In this document: positions 37,823 through 46,882 of the stretch, in pieces
How the letters are laid out: each line of letters opens with the position of its first letter
Position numbering within the stretch: position 1 is the stretch's first letter
Position numbers and translations under genes: made by a program
Notes under the pieces: model-generated
Told to the model about the DNA's origin: nothing
What the model saw: the letters and a program-made list of their open reading frames with translations, nothing else
Databases searched by the model: none
Assembly: GCA_021796225.1 (NCBI GenBank)
Contig: JAJYOL010000002.1
Span: 1 to 64,000, forward strand
Direction: 5' to 3'
From: Microcaldota archaeon
GTDB taxonomy: Archaea; Micrarchaeota; Micrarchaeia; Micrarchaeales; CABMGC01
Length of the DNA stretch: 64,000 nucleotides

Positions 37823-38758
37823 TTATGGCAGTGTATATTCGCTTTGCCACGTGGCAGTGAATATAACGTTTGAAGGCACTCCGTTATTGTTATTACCAGA
37901 ATAATCATTGGCATTACCATTTAATGGATACCATGCTACGAGGTTTTGCAGGCTTACCGGTGCACCTCCTATTCCTTCATTATAAATAGAATTAATCTCA
38001 TTTGCTGTGAGTGACGTGTTGTATATTTGTACGTTGGAGATTAAGCCGTTGAATAGAAGGTCAGTTCCACCTTCTCTACCACTTATGCTCACGAGATTAG
38101 TGCCAGGTACAGTTATAGTACCACCGAAATTGTAACTTCCTACCTGTACCCCGTCAAAATATAATGCTGCGTTTCCAGATGAGCTATTGTATGTCATTGC
38201 CATAAATCCAAAAATACTTGAAGAGACACCAGATACAGTCACAGCGTAATTATATCCTGCAGGAACATTCGATGTTGTCCAATATGTATCTACCCTGCTA
38301 TTTCCGACCGCGATAAAGTTATGAAATCCTGTTAGACCCACTACAATGCAACTTGTACTGGTTGAACATGCAGAAGGTTGATATTCCACCCATGCAGTTA
38401 TTGTCTGAGCATTGATTGGAGAAAGTAGAGAGCTGTGCCCTAGATTTATAGTACTGCTTTGTCCGTTGAAGTATCCGACGTACTGTGGTAATTCGCCACT
38501 GCACGTCCCTTCTAAATTAATGTCGTAACTCGTTCCGGGTCCGTTGGGCCTGAATACTTGACATGAACCCGGCTGTGCCTTAGGTGCAAAATTCGAAGGA
38601 CTGAATATTCCGAGAGAATAAAGAACACCGAGGACAACCGCAATGACGAGTATGGCCCAACCATACGTCATGAGGTATTCCATTGCGCTCTGGAGTTTTG
38701 GATGAAACCTTTTCCCAAAAGGTTTCCGGTGTTCCATTGCGGACTGCAGTCTTGGCAT
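37823..38758 (-). CDS. Pilin-like N-terminus plus LamG-like surface protein
   Basis: LQSAMEHRKPFGKRFHPKLQSAMEYLMTYGWAILVIAVVLGVLYSLG; MAMTYNSSSGNAALYFDGVQVG; conserved C-terminus. Confidence 0.75.
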   Translation of the reverse strand: MPRLQSAMEHRKPFGKRFHPKLQSAMEYLMTYGWAILVIAVVLGVLYSLGIFSPSNFAPKAQPGSCQVFRPNGPGTSYDINLEGTCSGELPQYVGYFNGQSSTINLGHSSLLSPINAQTITAWVEYQPSACSTSTSCIVVGLTGFHNFIAVGNSRVDTYWTTSNVPAGYNYAVTVSGVSSSIFGFMAMTYNSSSGNAALYFDGVQVGSYNFGGTITVPGTNLVSISGREGGTDLLFNGLISNVQIYNTSLTANEINSIYNEGIGGAPVSLQNLVAWYPLNGNANDYSGNNNNGVPSNVIFTATWQSEYTLP

Positions 38759-38954
38759 GTTTTATCTTATGAGCAAAATATTATATTTGTGACAAGTTTC
38801 TGCAGAGATCGCTTATGGTAGAAAAATAGGTTGTAGGAAAGTATATCCATTTGTGATTTTTTATAAAAGAGATGCCGTAAGCGTTCCACTATTCCGCTAT
38901 TCTGACGTTGTTTTTATTACTTTAGATGCCATCTAAGAATCAGCAGGTGCTAGC

Positions 38955-41039
38955 GTGGCAGAAGAGGAGGGTGTTGATCAGAATCTTGAGGAAAAAATCC
39001 TTGAAGACAAGCTGATAGAATTTTACAATAATTACTATTCGGATAAGCTGAGCGAGCTTTATGTAAGCTATCCGAAATTCAGAAGCCTGGATCTGGACAT
39101 AAAGAATCTGGAAAGATTCGATGCGGAACTGGCAAACGAGCTGATAGACAATCCCGATAAAATAATGCCGATAGCTGATGCGGCTCTTGCAAAACTGAAT
39201 CCGCACCCTGATGCGAAGCAGCCAGTGCATGCGAGATTCTTCGGACTCGACATACGCATGCCTATGATACAGGACGTCGGTTCAGATTACATAGGAAAGC
39301 TTCTGACTCTCGACTGCCTTGTGGTAAAGCGTGCAGAAATCACGCCAAAAGTAAGCCTTGGGGTATTCAAATGCAGTTTCTGCAACACGGTAATAAAAAT
39401 AAAGCTTGATAGGGAAGCTGCGCCGGAATTATGTCCGTCGTGTAAAAGGAGGTCCTTGAAACAGGTCAACAATGAATCGGAATTCATCAACCTGCAGAGA
39501 ATCGCGGTACAGGATCCCCTGGAGAAGCTGAAGGGCAGCACGCCCACATGGCAATTGGAAGTGTGGCTTGAAGACGACGTCGTAAATACCATCATACCTG
39601 GGGACAGGGTAGACATTACGGGAATATTGAGAATAAGACCAAGGCACAGCTACAAGGGAAAACAGGACGAGAAGGCATTGTTTACGATGTTCTTCGATTC
39701 GATATCCGTGCAGCAGAAACAGAAGGAATTCACCGAGCTTGCAATAACAGCTGACGAAGAGAAAGAAATACGAGAAATGTCAAAGGACCCGAAGATATTC
39801 GAAAAGGTGGCGAAATCGATAGCTCCTTCCATATACGGGTACGAACAGATAAAGCAGGCACTGGCATTGCAGCTTTTCGGAGGAACGCCGGACAAGAAGC
39901 TCATAGACGGCGGAAGGATAAGGAACGACATACACATGCTGCTCATAGGAGATCCGGGAAGCGCTAAGACGAGGCTTCTTCAGGCAGTCACCACGATAGT
40001 GCCCAAGGGAATATACGTCAGCGGAAAATCGACCACGTCCGCAGGACTTACCGCCAGCGCGGAGAGGGACGATTTCGCAGAAGGAGGATGGACGCTTAAG
40101 GCCGGAGCGCTCGTACTCGGTTCCGGAGGGATGGTAAGCATAGACGAATTCGACAAGATAGGAGACGAGGACAAATCGTCGCTCCTTGAGGCGCTAGAAT
40201 CGCAGACCATTAGCGTCGCAAAGGCGGGAATAGTCGCAAAGTTTAGCGCAAAGACTGCGGTTCTCGCGGCCGCAAACCCGAAATTCGGAAGATTTGACAG
40301 GAACATACTGCCCGCGGAGCAGTTCGACATACCCCCTGCATTGCTGTCAAGATTCGATCTTATCTTCCCCATTACCGACGTGCTTGACGAGGAACAGGAC
40401 AAGCAGATTGCCGAGCACATACTCATACAGCACAGCGCTGCAGGAGCACAGATATCGCAAATAGAGGATTACAAGCAAGTGGAAGCCCCTCCGATAGATT
40501 TGCAGCTCTTGAGAAAATACGTCGCATATGCAAGGAAGAATGTACGGCCAAGGCTTATGCCGGATGCCAGCAAGAAGATAGAGGAATACTACATAGAGCT
40601 CAGGCGTATAGGGATGAAACAGGGCGCAACTCCGATAACGCCGAGACAGATAGAAGGGCTTGTCAGGCTTGCAGAAGCTAGCGCGAAATCGAGGCTGTCG
40701 CAGCAGATAGAGGTGAGAGACTCGGAACTCGGGATATCGCTCTTCGAGTACATGCTTAATACGCTTGCAGTGGACAGGGGAGGCAGGCGTGACATAGACA
40801 TACTTACTACCGGAATGTCAAGAGAAAAGGTCAACCGGATAACCTCGCTCATAGACATAATAAAGAAGATCGAGCAGGAAGAAGACGGAGCCAGAATCAT
40901 CAGGGTGCTCGAAGAAGCTGAAAAGGCCGGAATGGACGGCGCCACCGCAAAGAAGTACATCGATGAGCTTGAGAGGATAGGCGACATATTCAGCCCCAAG
41001 CCGGGAGTGCTCAGGATAGTGAGGCGCGGGGAGGAGTGA
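38955..41039 (+). CDS. mcm: MCM replicative helicase
   Basis: LLIGDPGSAKTRLLQ Walker A, GMVSIDEFDKI Walker B, LSRFDLIF arginine finger, N-terminal zinc motif CSFC..CPSC. Confidence 0.96.
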   Translation: MAEEEGVDQNLEEKILEDKLIEFYNNYYSDKLSELYVSYPKFRSLDLDIKNLERFDAELANELIDNPDKIMPIADAALAKLNPHPDAKQPVHARFFGLDIRMPMIQDVGSDYIGKLLTLDCLVVKRAEITPKVSLGVFKCSFCNTVIKIKLDREAAPELCPSCKRRSLKQVNNESEFINLQRIAVQDPLEKLKGSTPTWQLEVWLEDDVVNTIIPGDRVDITGILRIRPRHSYKGKQDEKALFTMFFDSISVQQKQKEFTELAITADEEKEIREMSKDPKIFEKVAKSIAPSIYGYEQIKQALALQLFGGTPDKKLIDGGRIRNDIHMLLIGDPGSAKTRLLQAVTTIVPKGIYVSGKSTTSAGLTASAERDDFAEGGWTLKAGALVLGSGGMVSIDEFDKIGDEDKSSLLEALESQTISVAKAGIVAKFSAKTAVLAAANPKFGRFDRNILPAEQFDIPPALLSRFDLIFPITDVLDEEQDKQIAEHILIQHSAAGAQISQIEDYKQVEAPPIDLQLLRKYVAYARKNVRPRLMPDASKKIEEYYIELRRIGMKQGATPITPRQIEGLVRLAEASAKSRLSQQIEVRDSELGISLFEYMLNTLAVDRGGRRDIDILTTGMSREKVNRITSLIDIIKKIEQEEDGARIIRVLEEAEKAGMDGATAKKYIDELERIGDIFSPKPGVLRIVRRGEE

Positions 41040-41091
41040 AAATCCGTTGATTTATATATTTGACATTACAAATCCGTTTAGGGCAATCGAT

Positions 41092-42282
41092 ATGTTTTTG
41101 CATTATTTACTTCTTCTAAATGCTACAATAGCGGTTCTGTCCGCAGTATACTACAGCGTAAATACATATCACGCAAGGCGGTACAAACATAGGAAACTTT
41201 CCGCAGGACTGCAGATTTCCGATGTTTCGGTCGTAATAACAGTGCATAAGGAAAGCAGGAGAATGTTCGAAAATGCGATACGTGCGGTAAGCCTGCAGAA
41301 AGCCAGATTCTTTGTATTGGGAGACACACGCTACGAAGAGTTGACAAAAACATACGGAGGCACGTTCATCAATTTTGTCGGTAGGAAAAGGGACAAGCTG
41401 AATTACATAATGCCGATGATAAATACGCCTTACGTCCTGTTCCTTGACAGCGATACGATAATATCTGAAGGCGATATAGGAAGGATGCGTGCAAACTTTA
41501 CCCCTAAAGTAGGAGGCGTCAGCGTTAACGTGATGTTTGCCGGTACAAGCCTCGTTTCGCTGTGCAGCAACTTTTTTGCAAGAATAGGCGAGGTCGTTTC
41601 CAGATCATTGTCGACCGTTACGGGAAACGGGCTTCTGCTCAACGGAGTATGTTCGATGTATCAAACAGAAGTGGTAAGACCGCTCATCGAATCTGAGGCG
41701 TTTAGGAATCCGAAGATAATGGGGATAAAAAGCATCCTCTCTGACGACAGACAGCTCACGAATTACGTTATAAAAACAGGATACAAGGCGGTGGTGGATT
41801 ATGGAATAAACGTGGAAACCAAGCCGCAAAAGAACATGTATTTCTTCTCGATGCAGCTTACGAGATGGATACGCGGAGGTTTCCTTTACTTCCTGCAGGA
41901 ACTGAGCGACGGAACGGCATTCAAGCGCGGGGGGCTTTATACCTTCAATTCATTCTTCATGTATTCCCTGCCTTTGATACTTGCCGTTTCATATGTAGCG
42001 TCATTGTCCCACAACGTCATGCCGTTCTACCTCATGGAATTGCAACACATCCTTGCAATGCAGCTCAACAGGCTAAGCGGCGATTTTCTCATAGTCAACA
42101 TGCTGCGCCTTCTTGGTGTGGCATCGACTGCCGCATTCATACTCACGCTGAGGCGCATGATAAACTCAAAATACAGGAACAGAATACTGCTTTCGGGCAT
42201 AGTTACGATAGCATTCCTCAGCGTCTTTTCGATATATGCAATACTTACATCATGGAAACAGACGGAATGGCTTACGAGATAA
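41092..42282 (+). CDS. Membrane-associated processive GT2 glycosyltransferase (hyaluronan/cellulose synthase-like)
   Basis: VLFLDSDT (DxD), SDDRQLT, QLTRWIRG (QxxRW), C-terminal TMs; start set downstream of a TATA-like tttatatattt. Confidence 0.8.
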   Translation: MFLHYLLLLNATIAVLSAVYYSVNTYHARRYKHRKLSAGLQISDVSVVITVHKESRRMFENAIRAVSLQKARFFVLGDTRYEELTKTYGGTFINFVGRKRDKLNYIMPMINTPYVLFLDSDTIISEGDIGRMRANFTPKVGGVSVNVMFAGTSLVSLCSNFFARIGEVVSRSLSTVTGNGLLLNGVCSMYQTEVVRPLIESEAFRNPKIMGIKSILSDDRQLTNYVIKTGYKAVVDYGINVETKPQKNMYFFSMQLTRWIRGGFLYFLQELSDGTAFKRGGLYTFNSFFMYSLPLILAVSYVASLSHNVMPFYLMELQHILAMQLNRLSGDFLIVNMLRLLGVASTAAFILTLRRMINSKYRNRILLSGIVTIAFLSVFSIYAILTSWKQTEWLTR

Positions 42283-42291
42283 GGTTATGTA

Positions 42292-42966
42292 ATGAAACTC
42301 ATCGCCGTGCGACATGGGGAAACTTTTGAAAATGTCAGTGGGATAATACAGGGGCAGCGCAATGGAAAGCTTACTGAGAAAGGGATGGCCCAGGTATTGA
42401 AGATAAGCAGGGAATTGAAAAACGAAAAGATAGATTTCATATATTCTAGCGATCTTTGGAGGACTGCGTGGACTGCAGAGCATATAGCGGCATATCACCC
42501 GATAGAGGTCAAATATTCTCCGGCACTGAGGGAAAGGGAGTTCGGTATCTTCCAGGGGAAAGGGAGGGAGGAATTTTTTGACGAAGAGATGAAAAGCGGC
42601 ATCTCGCGCTCGAAATACAGACCGAAAGGGGGGGAGAGTTTTCACGACGTCATGAAGCGGGTAAAGGGATTCATGGACAAGACCGTGAAAAACCATGAAG
42701 GGCATAATGTAGTCGTGGTGACGCACGGCGGGATAATAAAATCGCTTCTGGCGCTTTACACGCGCGTTCCTGTTGAAGATATAATGGGCATGAAAACGAG
42801 AAATACAGGGATCCTCGTTATGACGATAAAACAGGGTAAGTGGAGCGTTACGAAGAATACGGCCGTATTTACAAAAGACGATGTGCCAGTCAATTTCGGA
42901 AGGTCACGGAAAAGGCGTGCGAAAACTAGTGCTGCGCATCGGAAGGCTGCTGTGAAAGGGAATTGA
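42292..42966 (+). CDS. Histidine phosphatase family protein (phosphoglycerate mutase-like)
   Basis: KLIAVRHGETFENVSGIIQGQ, REREFGIFQGK, VVVTHGGIIKSLL. Confidence 0.88.
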   Translation: MKLIAVRHGETFENVSGIIQGQRNGKLTEKGMAQVLKISRELKNEKIDFIYSSDLWRTAWTAEHIAAYHPIEVKYSPALREREFGIFQGKGREEFFDEEMKSGISRSKYRPKGGESFHDVMKRVKGFMDKTVKNHEGHNVVVVTHGGIIKSLLALYTRVPVEDIMGMKTRNTGILVMTIKQGKWSVTKNTAVFTKDDVPVNFGRSRKRRAKTSAAHRKAAVKGN

Positions 42967-43375
42967 GAAATTCTACGGCATACGGTTTGCACTTCTCGTC
43001 TGCCGTGCGGTTTATTTCCATGTAGTAATTATCCGGAAGCGTTAGTTTTGCATAATTGGGATTGGAGCTGTCCAGAATGGTAAAGGGCCCGCGGGATGCT
43101 GCCTGAGCGTTCCTGAAAGCGTTGACTTCCGATATCTGTTTTTCCGTAACCGAGAATGTGATCCTTCCGTTAATGGTTATATTCGCGATTTCTGGTATGC
43201 GAAGTATCGATTCCTGCCCAAGGTATCTTGCGATGTATGTGAAGGATACGGAAAGCTCGGTTCCGTTTGCCGACCATTCGTCTATGTGAACGTTTGTTTT
43301 GACGCTTGCGACTTTCTGCACTTCGTCGATTACGCGCTTTTCGGAACGGTCTACGCCAAAATTTATCGTTTCCAT
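42926..43375 (-). CDS. Hypothetical protein, distant paralog of 23861..24259
   Basis: ELSVSFTYIARYLGQESILRIPEIANITINGRITF. Confidence 0.5.
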   Translation of the reverse strand: METINFGVDRSEKRVIDEVQKVASVKTNVHIDEWSANGTELSVSFTYIARYLGQESILRIPEIANITINGRITFSVTEKQISEVNAFRNAQAASRGPFTILDSSNPNYAKLTLPDNYYMEINRTADEKCKPYAVEFLNSLSQQPSDAQH

Positions 43376-43387
43376 TTTATCACAGAG

Positions 43388-43807
43388 TCAATTGCATCCG
43401 AACATCGTCACGGAATGCGTGCAGAAAAATGTTTTTACCCTTTCACGGAACGCCATCGCGGCAACCGTTGCAATTATCATTATGGGAATGCCGACTTCCG
43501 TTCCAAAATCAAATCTGAACACGTGATGTATCACCAGATAATCGAGTATCAAAACGCCGGCTACGATAGACATTATGTAAAGAATGCCGTCACGGTCGGA
43601 TATCAGTCCAACATACGCGCCGAAAATCACTTCCGCAGCTATGAGGATGACTGCGGCAATGGTATAAAGCCAGTATCTGGATATTGAAATTGCAGCACTT
43701 GGAAGCGTGAGATTGCCGTCTATGAGCCCGACTATCACGCCGAGCATCAATACGAACGCGAGATGATGCATTTGGGCTTTTGCAGCTTTGCGTATTTTCG
43801 GATTCAT
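43388..43807 (-). CDS. Small polytopic membrane protein
   Basis: Four hydrophobic segments; start moved to MNPKIRKAAKAQ because the longer ORF runs into a tRNA gene. Confidence 0.5.
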   Translation of the reverse strand: MNPKIRKAAKAQMHHLAFVLMLGVIVGLIDGNLTLPSAAISISRYWLYTIAAVILIAAEVIFGAYVGLISDRDGILYIMSIVAGVLILDYLVIHHVFRFDFGTEVGIPIMIIATVAAMAFRERVKTFFCTHSVTMFGCN

Positions 43808-43842
43808 TTGAATCTCCCCATTCCGCGTGTTTTCAGGATAAA

Positions 43843-43917
43843 TGCTCCCATCGGGATTTGAACCCGAGTTGCGGGGTTGAAAGCCCCACGTCCTTGGCCG
43901 GACTAGACGATAGGAGC
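43843..43917 (-). tRNA. tRNA-Glu (anticodon TTC)
   Basis: GCTCCTA..TGGGG-CTTTCAA-CCCCG..CGGGTTCAAATCCCGA..TGGGAGC-A cloverleaf. Confidence 0.93.
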
Positions 43918-43999
43918 GAATGGTATCCAATGACATAATTTAGCTGAAGTAATTATTAAAGTTATGCGGTTAAATGTTTGATAAACTTATTGTGGTGTT

Positions 44000-44623
44000 A
44001 TGGCGGGCTTTATCATTTGTTTTGACGGAATCGATGGCGCAGGGAAGAAAACGCAGTCCGACCTCCTTGTAAAGAGCATGAATGAGATAGGAAAGAACGT
44101 TTCCCTTCACTCATATCCAGACTACGAATCAAGATATGGAAAAATAATAAGGGAATTTCTCGACGGAAAAATAGAAATGGACGTAAATGAGCTCTTTCTG
44201 CTTTATCTGCTTGATATGGTAAAGGACAAGAAGACGATAAAAGAGGAAATCGCGAGGGGAGACATTGTCGTCATGGACAGATATTTCCCTACTACGATAG
44301 CTTATCAATGCGCAGGGGGATTCGATTACGACAACGCAAGGAAGCTTGAAGAAGTCATGAAACTGCCTGTGCCTTCGCTCATCGTATATCTCGACGTGTC
44401 TGTGGAAGTGTCATTCGAAAGAAAGTCGAAGCAGAAAGGGCACCAGGTTGACAGATTCGAAAAGGACAAACTGTACCTTACGAAGGTAAAAGAGATGTAC
44501 GACAGGCTTTACGAAGAGAAGTATTCCGGAGCGCAGTGGATTAAGATAGACGCCACTGAAAAACCCGAAGACATCCACCAGAAGGTCATGGGGCTTGTTT
44601 CCGTTGACAGGGTGCAGGTATAA
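44000..44623 (+). CDS. tmk: Thymidylate kinase
   Basis: ICFDGIDGAGKKTQSDLL P-loop, VVMDRYFPTTIAYQ. Confidence 0.92.
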   Translation: MAGFIICFDGIDGAGKKTQSDLLVKSMNEIGKNVSLHSYPDYESRYGKIIREFLDGKIEMDVNELFLLYLLDMVKDKKTIKEEIARGDIVVMDRYFPTTIAYQCAGGFDYDNARKLEEVMKLPVPSLIVYLDVSVEVSFERKSKQKGHQVDRFEKDKLYLTKVKEMYDRLYEEKYSGAQWIKIDATEKPEDIHQKVMGLVSVDRVQV

Positions 44624-44663
44624 ATTAACCTAATACTGATATCGAAATGCGTGAGGAGATCAA

Positions 44664-45203
44664 ATGATATTATCGGACTACGACCTTGAAAATGCGATAA
44701 GAACGAAGAGGCTTGTGCTGAAGCCTTTCAGAAAGGATGCGATTAGGGAAAACGGGCTGGATCTGCGTCTTGCAGATGAGATTGCATATAGAAATCCGGT
44801 GCTCGGAAACGATACGCTATTCGACCCGACCAATGCGGAGCATGTGAAGAACGAATACATAGTGAAGAAGAAGCAGAAGAGCATGGTGGTGCACCCGCAC
44901 AGCCAGGTGCTTCTTTCCACTGACGAATACATACACCTTCCTGACGATGCAATGGGATTTGTAGAACTCAGAAGCACGTGGGCGAGACACGGGCTCAGCA
45001 TGCCTCCTACGATAATAGACGCGGGATTTGCGGGCACGGTAACGCTGGAAGTGATAAACAATGCGCCTTACCCCATGCTGTTAAAACCGCACATGAGATT
45101 TGCACACGTAATTTTTGCGGCGACACTGAATAAGGTAACCAATGCATATGCGGGATCTTACTTCAATCAGAGAGGAATAAAACTGCCTAAATTGCTGAAG
45201 TAG
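44664..45203 (+). CDS. dcd: dCTP deaminase
   Basis: ENGLDLRLADEIAY, GFVELRSTWARHGLSMPPTIIDAGFAGTVTLEV. Confidence 0.92.
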   Translation: MILSDYDLENAIRTKRLVLKPFRKDAIRENGLDLRLADEIAYRNPVLGNDTLFDPTNAEHVKNEYIVKKKQKSMVVHPHSQVLLSTDEYIHLPDDAMGFVELRSTWARHGLSMPPTIIDAGFAGTVTLEVINNAPYPMLLKPHMRFAHVIFAATLNKVTNAYAGSYFNQRGIKLPKLLK

Positions 45204-45239
45204 TTGAATGGATCGGTATTATGTGAAGCGATAGCTGCA

Positions 45240-45305
45240 GCTAGGGCATAAAATAAATAAAAGAAGAAAAGAAAAAGAAGGACGACCTTATCTTGAAAGG
45301 TCGTC
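45240..45305 (-). terminator. Hairpin plus T-rich tract downstream of the PRC-barrel gene
   Basis: Minus strand GACGACCTT-TCAAGAT-AAGGTCGTC (9-bp perfect stem) followed by CTTCTTTTTCTTTTCTTCTTTTATTTATTTT. Confidence 0.6.
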
Positions 45306-45575
45306 TACTTCATCCTTACCGGCTTCCTGTCCGGCAGGTGAAGGGGCTGAAACAAGCACAACGTCGCCGACATTCTTGACGTTCTTGTAAAGTATGCTCT
45401 TCTGCTTCAATACCGACTTGGCGTCGCCCTTTGCGTTTTTCCAAGGTATCATAAGAAGCCTGCTTACTTCCCCTCTTTCCAAATCTATTATGACATCCTG
45501 AACTTCTCCAAGGTACTGACCGCCGTCGCTGTATATATCCATGCGGTAAATCTCTGAAATCTTCATACTGATCAC
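45288..45575 (-). CDS. PRC-barrel domain protein
   Basis: KISEIYRMDIYSDGGQYLGEVQDVIIDLERGEVSRLLMIP. Confidence 0.75.
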   Translation of the reverse strand: MISMKISEIYRMDIYSDGGQYLGEVQDVIIDLERGEVSRLLMIPWKNAKGDAKSVLKQKSILYKNVKNVGDVVLVSAPSPAGQEAGKDEVDDLSR

Positions 45576-45635
45576 TGAACAATATTGAATATGCGGTCTA
45601 TATAAAGCTTATTGAAATAGACGAGAATACCGCAA

Positions 45636-46790
45636 TTACGGCTGGAGCCAATCGATTTCGTAGTATTCGTGCCTGCTTCCGGGGAGCTTGATCTGCCTTA
45701 CGCGATAGTACGTGACGGATGTTTCCCTGTCCGCTATCGCAACTATCAGTCCAAGCATTCTGCTCCTTGCTTCCCTTATCGCCCCTGCAAATTCCCTCCC
45801 CCCGATATATTCGTCTTCGCTTAGCGAGAGCATTGCCGACTTCGGTGTTCCAGTATCCGGATTCTCGGGTATGCCGTTTTCCCTATGATAGAGCACGTAA
45901 TCGAGCTTTACCTTCTTGTTGTCCTGCGAGCCCGGCACCGCGAGTATGAACGTCTTGCGCACGGAATGCGCAACGCGTATGGCCCTTGCCCATTCGGATA
46001 TCAGCAGCTTTGAATCCTTTGGGAATACCTGTATGACGTGTTTAGAATGGATCCATTGGCCCTTTCCTTCCTTTACCGGGCTGGCTCCGGGAAAGTATAC
46101 CCTGAAATGCGTGCCGAATTTGAATCCGGTTTTTATCACGTACCCTTTTTCTCTCCAATCCTTGTATACCTCGTACAGTTTTGGAAAATCGCGTCTTGCG
46201 GCAGTGGCGTGCTTGATCAGTTCCTTGTACTTCATGTTGTCAAGAGAAAGCACCTTATGGTCCATCAGAAACGCGGTCTCGAATATGTCGAGCTTGTTCA
46301 GCTGCCCGCGATCCGCGGCTTTGTATGCGCCGTACTGCCCGAGCCATAGTTTTTCGTAAAGATCCTTGCCTTTTTTGTTGTCATCGATTATTGTTATCAG
46401 ATCCGCCTTGAAAAAAAGCCCTTTGACCTTGTATCCGGGTACGGACATCGAAGATGACGGATATTCCTTTGCCGGGATATTTGCCTCTTTTGAAGCGCCT
46501 TCTCCGGCGGTATTTATTATGAGGCCGCGCTCTCTCCAATCCTTATACGTAAAGTATTTTGCTATGAACTTTCTGTCTTTCCAAAATCTTGACGCGACCT
46601 CGTTGAACGAGAGTATTTTCCCCGAATAGGTGCATTCCGCATTTCTCATGTCAATCAGGTACAATGCTTCCTCGGGAGAAAGAAGCAGTTTCCCGGATTC
46701 GTTATGCCCTATGTAGCCGTTGCGCAGAATGTCGGCAGTGGACTGGTCATCCGCTTGAAACTTGCCTTTGATAAGACGTATTTTGAGCAT
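45636..46790 (-). CDS. endA: tRNA-splicing endonuclease, three-unit single-chain type
   Basis: YKDWREKGYVIKTGFKFGTHFRVYFPG..HSKHVIQVFPKDSKLLISEWARAIRVAHSVRKTFILAV catalytic unit, preceded by a degenerate N-terminal unit (LSPEEALYLID..YKDWRERGLII) and followed by a C-terminal nuclease-like unit. Confidence 0.88.
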   Translation of the reverse strand: MLKIRLIKGKFQADDQSTADILRNGYIGHNESGKLLLSPEEALYLIDMRNAECTYSGKILSFNEVASRFWKDRKFIAKYFTYKDWRERGLIINTAGEGASKEANIPAKEYPSSSMSVPGYKVKGLFFKADLITIIDDNKKGKDLYEKLWLGQYGAYKAADRGQLNKLDIFETAFLMDHKVLSLDNMKYKELIKHATAARRDFPKLYEVYKDWREKGYVIKTGFKFGTHFRVYFPGASPVKEGKGQWIHSKHVIQVFPKDSKLLISEWARAIRVAHSVRKTFILAVPGSQDNKKVKLDYVLYHRENGIPENPDTGTPKSAMLSLSEDEYIGGREFAGAIREARSRMLGLIVAIADRETSVTYYRVRQIKLPGSRHEYYEIDWLQP

Positions 46791-46882
46791 CCGATGCACG
46801 CATAAATAGTGGAATCTGCAACAATATATGCCTTGCTTTTTATACTTGTTTCGATAAATTGTTGTGCATACGCGGTGCAGTC

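Noticed and set aside
43808-43936. N-terminal extension of the ORF 43388..43936
   Set aside because: Overlaps tRNA-Glu; translation likely begins at ATG 43807
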